From Cymodocea nodosa (Eukaryota; Streptophyta; Magnoliopsida; Alismatales; Cymodoceaceae), in contig CM072338.1 of NCBI GenBank assembly GCA_036874045.1, forward strand, positions 18,684,501 through 18,748,500: a stretch of 64,000 bases of DNA, read 5' to 3'. The notes under the pieces were generated by a model that searched no databases, was not told where the DNA came from, and worked only from the letters and a program-made list of their open reading frames with translations. The translations under genes were made by a program, and so were the position numbers. Positions 35,601-46,968 of this stretch are shown in pieces (positions within the stretch are counted from its first letter, which is position 1; the number at the start of each line of letters is the position of its first letter).

Positions 35601-36200
35601 ACTAGGGAAAACATATTTTTGTAACCAATGACAGAAATTAGTGCAAATGGAAAGAATGATCCAACTAGAAAAAATTTTAGGTTGAGTATATAAAAGATGA
35701 TCTTAACTCTCCTATGTGATGCTATTAATTAAGGAAACATCAAGACACTTGATGACAAGATTATGGTACACGAAGTGATCAATGATTATAATATTAAAAC
35801 AAATGTTAAGCTAAAAAAGAAAAATAGGTGAAATTTGTGAAAGTGACTTTAATTATAGGTAGTTAATATACTATTCATTATATTTACTCTCAATTTGTAA
35901 AGTCATCTTGAATGTAGTACTTTAAAAGGAAAGTCTTGCTCAATATATAAGTAATTGAAGATACTTTTTGAGACATGTTGCTGGAAGAGGAATAAGCATA
36001 ATATCTATGGATTTTCATGACACTAAACTTTCAATTTAAATGATGACATATTTTCCTTGAATAACTTCAATAATATTACTTCTCCAATACTATCTAGTGA
36101 TGATATAGAAATGCAAACACCAATTTCATAGTTCAAAAATTCTTAAAAGAAGAATAAATGAATTTATCTTCATGTAAAATCATCTAAAAAGATGGCAACC
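32690..36200. other. Intergenic 3' of the PRE-like gene
   Basis: The first 280 bases are probably 3' UTR, with a TA microsatellite at 32752-32770 and AATAAA at 32965-32970 as a possible poly(A) signal. The rest has no recognisable gene. Short tandem repeats include (GTTCC)n at 34203-34232 and (CATTC)n at 34936-34960. The reverse-strand frame 34291-34752 has no recognisable domain. DNA becomes very AT-rich after 35300. Confidence 0.45.
34203..34232. repeat. (GTTCC)n microsatellite
   Basis: Six pentanucleotide units in a row. Confidence 0.9.
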
Positions 36201-36299
36201 CAAATTCAAGAGATTGGAAGTAGACATGTGAGAATTTTTACAAGAATATAAAGAATGTAATAGAAGTAGAATATAGATTATAAAATGTATTGTCAAAGC

Positions 36300-37860
36300 T
36301 AAGGAAGAAAGAAATGAATTCTTAAGAATGCAATACAACGAATTGGACATCATTCTTTCATTGTTTGAATTTCATAGTTTAGATGAATATGAAGCATATA
36401 ATGCAATGACATTGTTAGAAAATTATCAAAAATGAAAATTATTTTTAGGTCTACCAAAGATGAGACTTAATTGGCTGAAACACAATCTTTTATAAATATT
36501 ATTGTTATGTATATTGTTGATGTAATAATGTAATAGTTAATGGTGTAGTACATTATTGTTTTGTTATGTAGTAGACATTGTTGTTATTGTATGCATAGTA
36601 TATCGTGTTGTTATTTATGTGATGATGTAGTAGACATTGATGTTGTTGCTATGTGTATTGTTGGTATGGTGATGTAATACATTTCATTGTTTATGTAATG
36701 ATGTAGACATTGTTCTTGTTATTATGTGTGTTGTTGATGTGATAATATAGTATATTTTGTTATTGATGTGATGATTTAGTAGACTCAAAAGATTCTTTTA
36801 ATGTGATGATGTAAATGAATGTATATTTTAATGTAAATGTTCTATTTATTTCCTTTTTTTGTAAGTTTTTTTTATTACTACAAATGAACCTGAATGAATG
36901 TATTAAGATTTTGAAAGAGCTTATGGAAGAGGAAGAGACAAAATAAGAACAAGTATTCACATACATGATGAAAACTCTACATTAGCAAGTAGTACAAATC
37001 ATGTTGCAAGAAATACTTTGAAAATATACAATAAAAAAGAACAACAATATATAACCATCTTATTAAATCCATTTTTACCTAATTAAGTATATAATTGTGG
37101 GAAAATCTACTAAATGAGTCAATATGTTTTCTTCCATTTTTGTAATTTTTTGAGACATCAATGAGTAGTGTAAGATAATAAAAGTATGAGTATGGAAGAA
37201 AAGTTTATAATATTTTTAGTTACAATTTAACAAAGTTAGAAATATGACATAATTATTCAATGCTTTTGACAATCAATACATAATTTAATGAAATGTTAAA
37301 TGCAATACTAAAAGTAGGATATAAACTACTAGCCAAACAAGAATCATCAACTCCATATAAGATTTGTAATGATCATCGCATTGATCCTTACTTCAATGTG
37401 AGATAATGTTATATTTCAATATGTTTTTAAATTAAGATAGATCATTGTATATATTCTTTTCCTTCTAGAATTGTATTGAAGCAGTTGATGATACCTATGT
37501 GAAAGGTACAATTTATAGTAAAAAAAATTATACGTTGGAAAAATAAAAAGGTAAATTATCATAAAATGTATTAACATGTAATTTTGCTATATAAATTATT
37601 TATGTTTTTAGTGTATGGAAAGGATTGGCAAGTGATGCTCATATTCTTCAAGATGCACTTTCTCAACATAATATTTTCAAGATTCCATCAAGTTTGATAC
37701 TAGTAAAAATAATTGAAAATACTTGTGAATAGTAGAAATTGTTGAATTAATTTTTCTAACATAATATTAAAAACTTTTGTATAAATTGTAGGTAAATATT
37801 ACTTGGTAGATATTAGTCATCCCAATAGGTTAGAATTTATTACTCTTTTTTGAGATATAA
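36300..37860 (+). mobile_element. Decayed PIF/Harbinger DNA transposon
   Basis: Two protein relics lie in order on the plus strand. At about 36300-36480 the frame reads SLDEYEAYNAMTLLENYQK, a stop, then KLFLGLPKMRLNWLKH, resembling the C-terminal end of the Myb/SANT-like accessory protein of these elements. At 37270-37860 come transposase pieces like HARBI1: FNEMLNAILKVGYKLLAKQE and STPYKICNDHRIDPYF, a candidate intron (37399-37468), then NCIEAVDDTYVKGTIYS (first catalytic Asp), VWKGLASDAHILQDALSQHN, and GKYYLVDISHPNR (second Asp). Stops and gaps break the frame, so it is inactive. Terminal inverted repeats were not identified and the ends are approximate. Confidence 0.75.
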
Positions 37861-39712
37861 AATATCACTTGAATGACTTTAACATTAATAGACTTCCAAT
37901 AAATATAATAGAAAATTTCAATTATAAACATTCACAATAAGAACAATAATCAAACATACATTTTGAATAATCAAATATTTTTCTTAATTTTATGAAGTTA
38001 AATGTTATTTTCTTTTAAAATATAAGAGAAGATTAACTTAGTATGTTTTTTAATTTACAATTTTATTTGTAAAACATACAAAGTAGATTTACTTAAAAAC
38101 CTTCAAAAAGAATTACAAGAAATGACAATTGATGATGTTGAACAAATTTTTTCAAAAGAAAAAATGTTTGTTATTATTGGATTAAGTCAAGAATATAAAA
38201 AAATAAGTTATTAATATGATGCATGATAATATTATGAAACTATGTAGGAGAATAAAGATGTGTGAGGTGTAATTTTATGTTGTGACTATTGTAGATTATG
38301 ACTCTTTTGTATTATTAATTAAATTTTATTATTTTTTATTATGTAAACAAATACAAAAAATTTAAACTTATTATTTTTTATTTTGTACACAAATACATAC
38401 TTTAGATTCTATCATTTTCTATTATATACATAAACATTAGAAAAATAACATTTTCTATTATCGTTTGTCATTTTCTACTTTTGTTATTTTTCATCATTTT
38501 CCAAAATCTTAAGTTACCCATTTGGTGAATGCATATATATATATATATATACTTACACACAAGTTGGCAAATACCGCATTAGACCGAGACCGTTACATAG
38601 ATTTCAGGAATACCAACTGCAACGAAGATCTAACGTTAATGGGAAGTGAAAAAAAAAAAAACAAAATAATATGCAGCAGAAATGAGAGCAAAAGGGCCTA
38701 CAAGTGAGCGTTAGAAATAATCCCTCCGATGGATTGAACCGACCATTCTTTTTATATTATACAAATTCAGTGAGACATCAATTTCGTACGGCCTAACTCT
38801 TAAATTATAGCCGACAATAATCAGCACATGAAATTCAGAGGCAATGGGGCCTTGATGGCAACATCAACATGGCTAATAACGAAAATTAAACTATAAGATA
38901 ATGAACCACAGGAAAAACACGCTGACTGCAATGGAGTGGAGATAACAGGAAGAAAATGAAAACACCCATTGATGATCCCTACCAGCAGGGTCCGAAAAAT
39001 AGAGATCAAAGACTTTTGCTACATGACAAGCTACGTTATCTGGAAATTCCGGTATTAATTACAATTTCTGCACTTTATCTTCTTTTGTGAGCTAAGAATG
39101 TAACCTAGGAGCGGATATTACACAACTTGGTTTAAATCAAATAATTTTTTGAAAAAATAGCACGAAACAATTTTTATATAATAATATAGTAAAGCCAGAG
39201 TACAAAAATGCCAGCCTGAGCCAGGAAGATAACTTTACCGGGGAAAGCTTGCTTTAGGTTCAATCAAAGAGACTTGAAGAAATGGGAGGTGCCATCACTC
39301 TTATCAATGTGGAACCAGCCTCCAACAGAATAAAATAGCATCACATCGGGCAATCCAATCTCCAGAACAATTAATAATATACTTTTCTCAACTGGTATAT
39401 GGTGCACCTGCGGGGCTTGAATACGAAAAATTTCAATTGGAGCAAAAATCATGTACTCAAGCAAGCACGTTTTGTTCGACATAATACCAGCAACTTCGTT
39501 AGAATCCTCGCCAGGATGCTCTTCCAGCATTAATGTACAACTGAAGCAACACTGTGGTGGATATTAATTCCTGTCATCCTCCATGGTCCCACAAATTAAA
39601 GAGGATAAAAATCTTCACGATTTTTCATAAATACCAATTGACTTCTGAAATAAAATATGATATACTTTTTACTTGTTTTGCACCAATTTTATGAAGTTAT
39701 GGACCAAATCAG
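37861..39712. other. AT-rich flank of the Harbinger relic and 3' flank of the PELP1 pseudogene
   Basis: AT-rich DNA to about 38520 probably includes more of the decayed transposon. A TA microsatellite lies near 38532-38550. The reverse frame 39264-39530 lies just downstream of the PELP1 stop and has no recognisable domain; I take it as former 3' UTR. Confidence 0.4.
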
Positions 39713-39922
39713 TCAGTCTGGGTCAGGCTCAATGTTCACTATGTCAGGTATGGAATCCAGTGACGTTGAATTAGAGTTGTAATGCAACCACTCTTTAACC
39801 CTGGTCTAAGCAGCAAACAAGCTTTCCTTGGAAACACTGGGAGCCGTACCAAAATAAGAAGTATTGGCTACATCCTCTTTACCGGGTGGGAGGTCATCGG
39901 ATTGCCAAAAATTTAGTGTAAT
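39713..39922 (-). pseudogene. PELP1: PELP1-like pseudogene, C-terminal exon with in-frame stop
   Basis: After a possible acceptor (AAATAG at about 39923) the frame reads ITLNFWQSDDLPPGKEDV and continues to SKESLFAA. It then meets TAG at 39806-39808, and resumes as TRVKEWLHYNSNST and SLDSIPDIVNIEPDPD before TGA at 39713-39715. An acidic ending of the LPDIVDVDPDSD type is how plant PELP1 proteins end. The frame is otherwise open, so a single substitution created the early stop. A sequencing error at that base cannot be excluded. Confidence 0.65.
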
Positions 39923-40077
39923 GATCTATTTAAATGAACATAGAGAAACTAGAGTAATGTACTAGAAATATTTCATATACAAATATATGAAACAGAGACA
40001 AGCATTTAAATGTACAATCAGGAAAGGAAACCAGTAGGAGAAATATAGCAAACAAATAACGCTTGAAAATTGCCTAC

Positions 40078-40205
40078 CAGAATCCATAGAGACCAACAGA
40101 ATCTGCATTATTGAATAAACTTTTATCCTTACACAAGCATGTGTTGCTCGCTGGAAATACTCTCTGATTAAATGTGCAATTTTAGCAGCATGTCGTAACA
40201 ATTGA
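40078..40205 (-). pseudogene. PELP1: PELP1-like pseudogene, middle exon
   Basis: A 128-nt exon with good acceptor (TTCTTCTGCAG) and donor (GATTCTG then GTAGGC). It encodes QLLRHAAKIAHLIREYFQRA and HACVRIKVYSIMQILLVSM, matching the helical repeat region of PELP1/Rix1-type proteins that ends in IKLYS-LQ-LLVSMG. The exon itself is unbroken. Neighbouring exons expected on both sides (the remainder of the RIX1 domain before it and several hundred residues after it) are missing. Confidence 0.7.
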
Positions 40206-41189
40206 CTGCAGAAGAAGGAAGTAATTTGGGGAAAACTTCTCAACTAAAACCTAAACAAAATGCCAAAGGAAAATAAATATAAGAACATCCCAATAAACCA
40301 AATATTGCATTATTAATATGTGTCATACATGCTCTTTGAGTTGGAAAAATAACATCACCGATAAATGAAATGTCAGATATAGAAAGTAGTTGCAGTCATG
40401 GGATGTGCAAAGTTGGACCAAACCGATGGAAAGTTGAAGTGTCAAGGGAACAGAGTGAAATATATTGTCAGAATCTAAAAGATAGACAGAATAGAAGACA
40501 TAATGTGGCAGTGGTGCTTGAATGAAAAGAACAATCCAAAATGAATCAGCCCACTAGAAAGTAAAAAAAAAATTCATGAATTTTGATCCAGGAAGGCTAT
40601 AAAATGTATGAATGATTGTTAATATGGGATAAGGAAATCAGATGGGACCATCCCATAAGATGGCATCCCTGAGGAAGAAAGAGAAAGAACTGCAACCACT
40701 GTAGGTAAAACATTGGGTGGATGGTGTACTACCTCAAAATAACAAGGCATTGATCAATTCCTTCTTGAGTGAATTTCATAAGGACCACTTATTAATCATT
40801 TTAGGACATGTTTGTGTATTCAAAATTTAATTTGATGGAATTAGAATTTTACAAAATTTAATGGAAATAGAATTTGAAATTTAAATATTTGTACACATTC
40901 AAAAATTTGATGAAAATTGAAATTCAAATATTTATGTACATAACAAGATTAAATAAATTAAAATCATAATATTATCGACAGAATCATTTGTGATCCATTG
41001 ATGACAATGTGTTATTCATCGACAAAGGTAAGTTTAATAATAATGTAATTGCTTATAAAAAAGTTTCAAGATTTACCATTATAAAAAAATTTCTGTGAAC
41101 ACATAAAATTATCAATATAAAAAAGTTTTTTCTTTTTACTTATAGATCATCCAAACAAAAAAATGTTTGTAGTTACCTATATACCATTA

Positions 41190-41471
41190 TGATGAGAACA
41201 CTCACCGAATGAAGTCTGCATCCTCTTTCGCATGGATGTCAGTGTCCAACTTGATTCCATGAGCTCCCAAAACTCCTAGAGAGAGAGAGCTCTAGTAGTG
41301 GTTCTATGAGGATTCTCTCTCCCACCTTCCCCCACCCTAACGCATGCCTCCACCACAAGATGGCTAATTGAGTCTAGGGAACCTAATTAGCTAGTGGGTC
41401 AATGACCCACTAAAGCTGGCTAAGAGGTGATGGACCAACTTGTCTAGTCCACCTTCAATTTATCTGTAACA
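41190..41471 (-). repeat. 3' LTR of the Ty3/gypsy element
   Basis: It starts TGTTACAGATA right after the polypurine tract and probably ends ...TGTTCTCATCA at 41190, giving about 282 bp with TG...CA ends. It contains GAGAGAGAGAGCTC at about 41280. The paired 5' LTR is absent from the window, so the right-hand end of the element was lost. Confidence 0.6.
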
Positions 41472-41884
41472 GCTCCCCCCAATTGAAATTGCACATCCTC
41501 AAGCTGAAACATTAGGTACTATTGGAAGAAATTCAAGTAATCAACTCAAGTAGCTTCTTCAGTTGGTTCTTCCCAACATTGTATGAGCCATTAGGGCACC
41601 ACATGTCCATCTCTATTGATCATCCTCTTCTGAAGAAGCTTGGCTAGTTCATGTGGGGTTCCTTCATCATCTGGTAAAGCAATTTCAAAGGTAGGGGCCT
41701 AACTGTGGAAAGGCTTAAGCAATGAGACATGTAACACTAGATGTATTCTTGTCTTTGACAATCTGAGTTCGTAGGCCACCACCCCAATTTTGCATATCAC
41801 TTGGAATGGATTGAAGAACCTCTACTATAATTTCGAGTATTTTCCAACCCTCACAATGGTTTGTCTATATGGCTGTAATTGAGC

Positions 41885-42682
41885 TCAAACCCAGTCTCCA
41901 ATCACATACTCCATCTCCCTATGTCCCCAATCTACATGTTGTTTCATCCGAGTTTTGGCAAGGTCTAAATAGTGTTTCAAGGTAGCTAGAACATCATCCT
42001 TGTTTTTAGTTTGGATTCCCAAGTCAACATCCTTGATGGTACCAAGGACAAAGGAGAGTATTGTGGGTGGTTTATACTCATATATAGCTTTGAATGGACT
42101 ACTGAATGCTGGAATGTAAAGCTGTATTATATGAATATTCCACACAAGGAAGCCAGTCTGCCCAAGTAAATAGGGTGATATGACAGAAACATTGCAAGTG
42201 CATCTCCATGCAAAGATTCAGAACTTCCGATTGACCGTCAGATTACAGGTGGTATGTTGAACTATAACATAGACGTGTCCCCATGACAATAAAAAGCTCT
42301 TTCCAGAAATTGCTTGTGAAAATTGGGTCTCTATCACTTACTATCATCTCGGGCACCCTGTGAAGCTTGACTATGTGCCTCACAAATAGCTTGGCTAAGG
42401 ACTTAGTCGAGTTAGGATGCTTTAGCACCGTTAAATGGCAATACTTAATCATTCAGTCCACTACTACCCATATGATCGTAAATCCCTTTGAGGGGGCAAC
42501 CCAATGATAAAATTCATAGCAATGTCAGCCCACGACCATTCCAAAGTGGGTAAGGGCTGGAGTAGGCCAGCCAGTTTAAGGTTTTTGTACTTACACTGTT
42601 GGCAGATTTCACATTCCCGTACATATTTCTTGACCTCTTGTGGCATCCCATTCCAATATAAGTTCCTTTGCAGTAAGGCCAA
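41885..42682 (-). pseudogene. Ty3/gypsy integrase remnant
   Basis: Frames 42464-42682, 42243-42452 and 41885-42145, together with the linking stretch near 42150-42240, make up a broken integrase. The zinc-finger end appears as ECEICQQCKYKNLKLAG, the core as WADIAMNFIIGLPPQ and VSDRDPIFTSNFWKELF, then DGQSEVLNLCMEMHLQC in a shifted frame. The first catalytic Asp (normally MDFI) is Asn (MNFI). At least two frameshifts and several stops are present. It is non-functional. Confidence 0.85.
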
Positions 42683-43048
42683 CGTACATTTGTAACCAAC
42701 ATGGCCACCAATCTTCGTATCATGACACTATCATTTTCTTCATAAGCTTGGTGCCACCATTCAATGGTAGCCTACCTTTGCAATACAAAAAATCCCCATG
42801 CAAGCTGAATTTACTTGGATCCAATCTCCCATCAACAAATTTCTGCAATTTGTCTTTCAATTCTTCTTCCTCTTCAAAGGCTTGTTGTACTTCCTTAAAC
42901 CAAAATGCTTGGGGGTCGGAGACTGCTGTACACTCCATAGTTAATCTTGACAGAGAATCTGCTGCCGCATTATGTCATCCTTTTTTGAATTCCACCCTAA
43001 AATTGAATCTCATAAACTTGATAGCCCACTTTTGTTGTTCCTCAATGT

Positions 43049-44344
43049 TCAACTTTGGTCAAGAAGGTATTTGAGGCTCTCATGATCAGTCTTGATAATA
43101 AACGAAGTCCCTATGAGGTAGTTTCTCCAATGTTTGGCTGTTGTTATAAGTGTTTCCATTTCCTTCAGATACATCGGAAGTAATTTCTGATGTCCTTTGA
43201 ATATCCCATTGAAGTAAGCAGTTGGCCTTCCATTTTGCATGAGCACGGCACCCATTTCATCGCCACTAATATCACATTCCACCAAAAACAACTGCTGGAA
43301 ATCCAGAAGAGCAAATATCGAAGCATGTGTTAGTGCTGTTTTTAATTTCTCAAAAACTGTTTGGGCCTCCTCCATCCATGAAAATTGATCTTTCTTCAAT
43401 AAATCGATGAGGGGTCGAGCTATGAGGCCATAGTGGGCTACAAAACTGTGGTAGTACCCGGACAGCCCTAGGAACCCTTGAAGTTCCATAATGTTTTTTG
43501 GTTCAGCCCACTTGACAATAGCTTCAATCTTTGACTCTTTCGTGGCCACCCCTTCTGCTGATATCACATGGCCTAAATAATGAATGTGGTTGGTACCGAA
43601 TTGGCATTTGGCCTTTAGCTTGTTTTGCTTTAATATGTCCAAGGTACACTTAACATGCTGCAGATGTGGCTCTCATGAGCTGCTATAAACCAGAAGATCA
43701 TCAAAAAATATTAATAAAAACTTGCATACATGCCGCTGAAATATGTCATTCATCAAGGATTGGAAGGTTGCCAATGCATTAGTTAACTCAAGGGGCATAA
43801 CTAAGTATTTGTAGTGTCCTTGATGAATGCAGAATGTTGTCTTATAAGTATCACTGGCAGCCATTCTCACTTGGTGATATCCAATGTGGATATAAAACTT
43901 GGAGAAATAACAACTCCCTTTTAACTCATCTAATAGATCATCCACTAAGGGAATGGGGTAACGATCCTTAACAGTTTGTTTATTAAGCCCCCAATAATCA
44001 ACGCACATTCTCCATTCTCTAGTCTTTTTCTTAACTAGGAGGATGGGGGTCATATAAGGGTTGTTGCTTGGTCTTACGAACCCGTGCCCAAGAAACTCCT
44101 GCGCATTGTCTTCAATGGCCTGTTTCTGTTGAGGACTATACTGGTAGGGCAGATTATTGAGGGGTTTGCTATTAAGCAGCAAGGGAATTTGGTGATCACA
44201 ATGCCTTTGTGGTGGTAACGCCTGTGGCACCTCAAAGACTAAATAGTCTAGTAAGATCTCTGCTAGATCACTTGGGTAGTTGGTTTGGATGCTTGATTGT
44301 ATCGAGACAAGTTCCTCCCCTCCTAAGGACCACTCCTCTATCAT
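43049..44344 (-). pseudogene. Ty3/gypsy reverse transcriptase and RNase H remnant
   Basis: One continuous frame from 44344 to 43049 is interrupted only by a TGA at 43673-43675 (a Trp codon is expected there, SSS-stop-EPHLQHV). RT motifs seen are RMCVDYWGLNK, HIGYHQVRM, and the catalytic block FFDDLLVYS (family form YxDD/FxDD). RNase H begins FLVECDISGDEMGAVL and ends with IIKTDHESLKYLLDQ. A frameshift follows at about 43049, after which the frame resumes as TMECTAVSDPQAFWFKEV at 42938. The single stop in about 1.3 kb suggests a fairly young loss. Confidence 0.88.
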
Positions 44345-44399
44345 GATGATGGTTGAAGCCTATCAAACTATCTTGTCATAAGTTGTCTTCCCTCGAATA

Positions 44400-44640
44400 A
44401 CCAAGCTACGATAATTCAACCCCTTCAAAACAATTGTTTGTTATCTTTGTGTGATCTCCATGTATTGCTCCTTCCAAACACAATTGACTTTTCCCAAGGT
44501 AGCTAGGCACACAATTCCCAAAATCACACCATAAGATTCAAGTTCCATAATAAAGAACCATGTTATTATAAGAACCTTCATTGTCGTCACCTCTTCAAGT
44601 GGATCGAGTCCTGATTTTTTCCCCCTTCCCTGTCTTCCCC
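44400..44640 (-). pseudogene. Ty3/gypsy protease C-terminal remnant
   Basis: The minus frame reads FFIMELESYGVILGIVCLATLGKVNCVWK, here given as FFIMELESYGVILGI and ATLGKVNCVWKEQYMEI, matching the protease end DVVLGxxWLxxLGPIxWDF of Ty3/gypsy polyproteins. It runs into the RT frame after 44344 through a frame change. Upstream of about 44633 the match stops abruptly at the antisense kinase fragment. Confidence 0.6.
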
Positions 44641-44937
44641 ATCCATCGAAGTTGCTTCCTTCAACTCGTGTGATCAATTCTCTATGTTTGTGCTTAAATT
44701 TGCCTACCATAACTTCTCCCCCAACCTCACCATCAACGATGGTAGCTTCAGCCTCATCTACAAGGTTGTCCTCCCAAACTCTAGTATCATTGCCATCAAA
44801 GGGCTCTCTCTTGACACCTTCCATGGGTTCCGCAAGTTTATAGCAAAGATGGAGAATTGTGAAGATCCTTCACCTGAACCTCATCAAGATCCTTGGCTTC
44901 TACATCTCTGATCGAGGTTAGGAGTGACGAAAATTAT
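44633..44937 (+). pseudogene. Receptor-like kinase fragment, antisense to the retroelement
   Basis: The plus frame from 44633 reads SSPSIEVASFNSCDQFSM, then FAYHNFSPNLTINDGSFSLI, VVLPNSSIIAIKGLSLDTF and HGFRKFIAKMEN. After an extra T at 44857/44858 it continues in the next frame as VKILHLNLIKILGFYISDR. This is the N-lobe of an LRR receptor-like kinase: region before the kinase, glycine loop (second Gly replaced by Ser), ATP-binding Lys (AIK), helix C and the HPNLV-LLG block. It stops after subdomain IV. No intron lies within it. It is broken and non-functional. Confidence 0.75.
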
Positions 44938-45044
44938 TTGCTGAAGTGAACCGTAGAGCAAATGATTTCTATTACTTTGCAAAGAGGCGGAATTTCATTT
45001 CTATTAGAAAAAATTTGCCTCAAGTGCACAAATACCTCTTCATC

Positions 45045-45083
45045 GGAATTGGATGGAAATTATTTTCATTTCCATCCAATTCC
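45045..45083. repeat. Perfect 16-bp inverted repeat with 7-base loop
   Basis: The arms GGAATTGGATGGAAAT (45045-45060) and ATTTCCATCCAATTCC (45068-45083) are exact reverse complements around TATTTTC. It lies between the kinase fragment and the PELP1 exons. It could be the centre of a foldback element or a chance remnant. Confidence 0.9.
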
Positions 45084-46159
45084 TCTTACACAAACTCCCC
45101 CCTTAAGAAGGCATGCATGAAATTACTCAAACAAGTGATACCCATTAAGCACATTGTAAGACAATAAAAGAGGTTCTAATAGGAGAATAAGGTTATGCCA
45201 AGACTTTTGTTGTGCACAGTAGTTAATGTTTTCACATTTATAGGGTGTTTTTATCTTGAAAAAACATTCTACATCCCATGGGTGAAAGCCCAAAACTCAA
45301 CAACATGAAGTGCATGATATACGTGCATATAAGAGAATAATGTTATAAAGAAAGAGCTTTTAAGGTCACAAAATATAAAAAAATCTACTCCCAATTTTTT
45401 TACAACAGAAAAAGAGGTGAATCATTCCCTTAAGTGATTATCAACTAGACCTCTATATCATATGTCATTTGTTTTATAATTGATCAAATCTTAAATTGTT
45501 GGCTCACTTTCATGTTAAATAAATTTATTTAATTGTCTAAAAAAATTTGACAACTCACTCCACTTGTGTGACCATTTCACCATTTTTCTTGGGCATTTGA
45601 GGTGTAGCTATATTAATATCACCTTTAACTTTAACAACTTTAGGCTAATGATCAGGATCTAAAACAAACATTCTTTATATGAGAAAATCATTACTATAAT
45701 TGAGTCTATCTTATACAATCTTCTATCATGATCCACAATAATTTGAGTGCTTCGTAATCTTGATTTTATAGTTAAAGTTTTCTATAATCTAAACCAAATT
45801 CACTCAAATAGAATATGATGTTATATAAGGGAGAAATGTCCCATACCAGATAACCATACTTAAAATCAACAAAGACACCTTATACGATAATTTAAGAATT
45901 TGAAGAATGAATCAGTATACATGGAAAATGTTGATGATAAGAGTAATCATAGAATTTGTAAAAGTTCAAATAACACATGGCATTTCGCCTAAATCCTTTA
46001 GATAGCACTTACTTTACCTAATGATGACAGATGGCTGAGGGAAGAAAGTTATAGCAGTACATAACAATTCAATTGGTTTAACCTGCAGTGATAAGTGTAA
46101 ACAATAGCACAAGAAAAATTTGATTCATTCTTTAGATAACAAACTAGAACAACACTAAC
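45084..46159. other. Residual PELP1 intron or foreign DNA, no gene seen
   Basis: AT-rich, with no open frame or exon that I can match to PELP1 or to a retroelement. A 5' LTR was looked for by its expected TGTTACAG start and not found. Confidence 0.4.
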
Positions 46160-46265
46160 CCAGAGAGCATCTACATTAATTTTCTGTAATATTACTATAA
46201 TTGGTTGAAAAAGGTTGACTGCAAGAGATGTTGCATCTTTTTTCATATTAGTAAATGCAACCAGC
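46160..46265 (-). pseudogene. PELP1: PELP1-like RIX1-domain exon (c)
   Basis: A 106-nt exon with acceptor GGATCTAG and donor CTCTGG then GTTAGT. It encodes LVAFTNMKKDATSLAVNLF and QPIIVILQKINVDALW. This is the RIX1 motif in which a paired helix after SDLLTR carries K-KDA/RRDIT and ends QPxxxLL. Phase joins exactly to exon 46420-46484 (ACAAG + GCTG gives Thr-Arg-Leu). Confidence 0.75.
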
Positions 46266-46419
46266 CTAGATCCAAATAAAAAAAAAGAAATAAATTTCTG
46301 CAAACAATTTTTAAAACTATCATGGGAAAATGAAACAAGCCATAGGGCCATAAATGTTTGCTAGGAATTATCCAACAAGCCATGCAGACTTAGAAATTCT
46401 GATATTTGGATCAGTGAAC

Positions 46420-46484
46420 CTTGTGAGAAGATCTGACAAAGAAGAACAAGCAGCCTCTTTGATGAGATGAGAACCACAAGGCAT
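46420..46484 (-). pseudogene. PELP1: PELP1-like RIX1-domain exon (b)
   Basis: A 65-nt exon, acceptor TTTAAAGCAG and donor ACAAG then GTTCAC. It encodes MPCGSHLIKEAACSSLSDLL plus TR, matching the SSH-VK-ASC-SISDLLTR block of plant PELP1. It is in phase with the exons on both sides and carries no stop. Confidence 0.75.
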
Positions 46485-46968
46485 CTGCTTTAAAGACAGA
46501 AATTAAATAAATGAATAGGATTGACAAAACGACAGAAAGAACTGATCTTTCACCACCAATATGAGATGGAAATAGACACTGAAGCAATTCCATTCACTTT
46601 GGTGATAAATATCTGTAAAAAAAATTAAGAATCTAAAGTTAAATGTGTCTGAAAAAAAACCTATTGAAAGATATCAAAACCAATTCCCTTTTTACCTAAT
46701 TTCACATTCTATTAGACAGAATATTCACAGCATATGTTGCATGCAAAATAGTAAAAGGCGTGTAAAAAATGTGCATCATGGTTATCAATTCATACAAGAT
46801 GACTTCAAGAATGTAAGACAAATCTTACTTCATATGCACCTATAAGAGCATAGCATAAATCACTCTAAGCATACCAGAATGCTTGATTGATGATAGAACT
46901 AGAAAAATAGGAATTAACATATTAGAACCAACAGACTTTCTAACAAAATTTTAGAACTTCCATGCTAC

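Larger units (their letters stand above)
41190..44632 (-). mobile_element. Defective Ty3/gypsy LTR retrotransposon inserted in the PELP1-like locus
   Basis: Read on the minus strand, the order is protease remnant, reverse transcriptase, RNase H, integrase, polypurine tract and 3' LTR, the Ty3/gypsy order. The polypurine tract AATTGGGGGGAGC ends at 41472 and the LTR begins TGTTACAG at 41471. Coding parts are broken by several frameshifts and stops. Neither gag nor a 5' LTR is found. The right end instead abuts an antisense receptor-kinase fragment. It lies between PELP1 exons 40205 and 46160. Confidence 0.85.

Noticed and set aside
39264..39530. 88-codon minus-strand frame beyond the PELP1 stop
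   Set aside because: No similarity recognised and it lies where the 3' UTR would be.
44441..44824. 127-codon minus-strand frame as possible gag
   Set aside because: Its upstream half is the antisense shadow of the receptor-kinase fragment; only the end matches protease.
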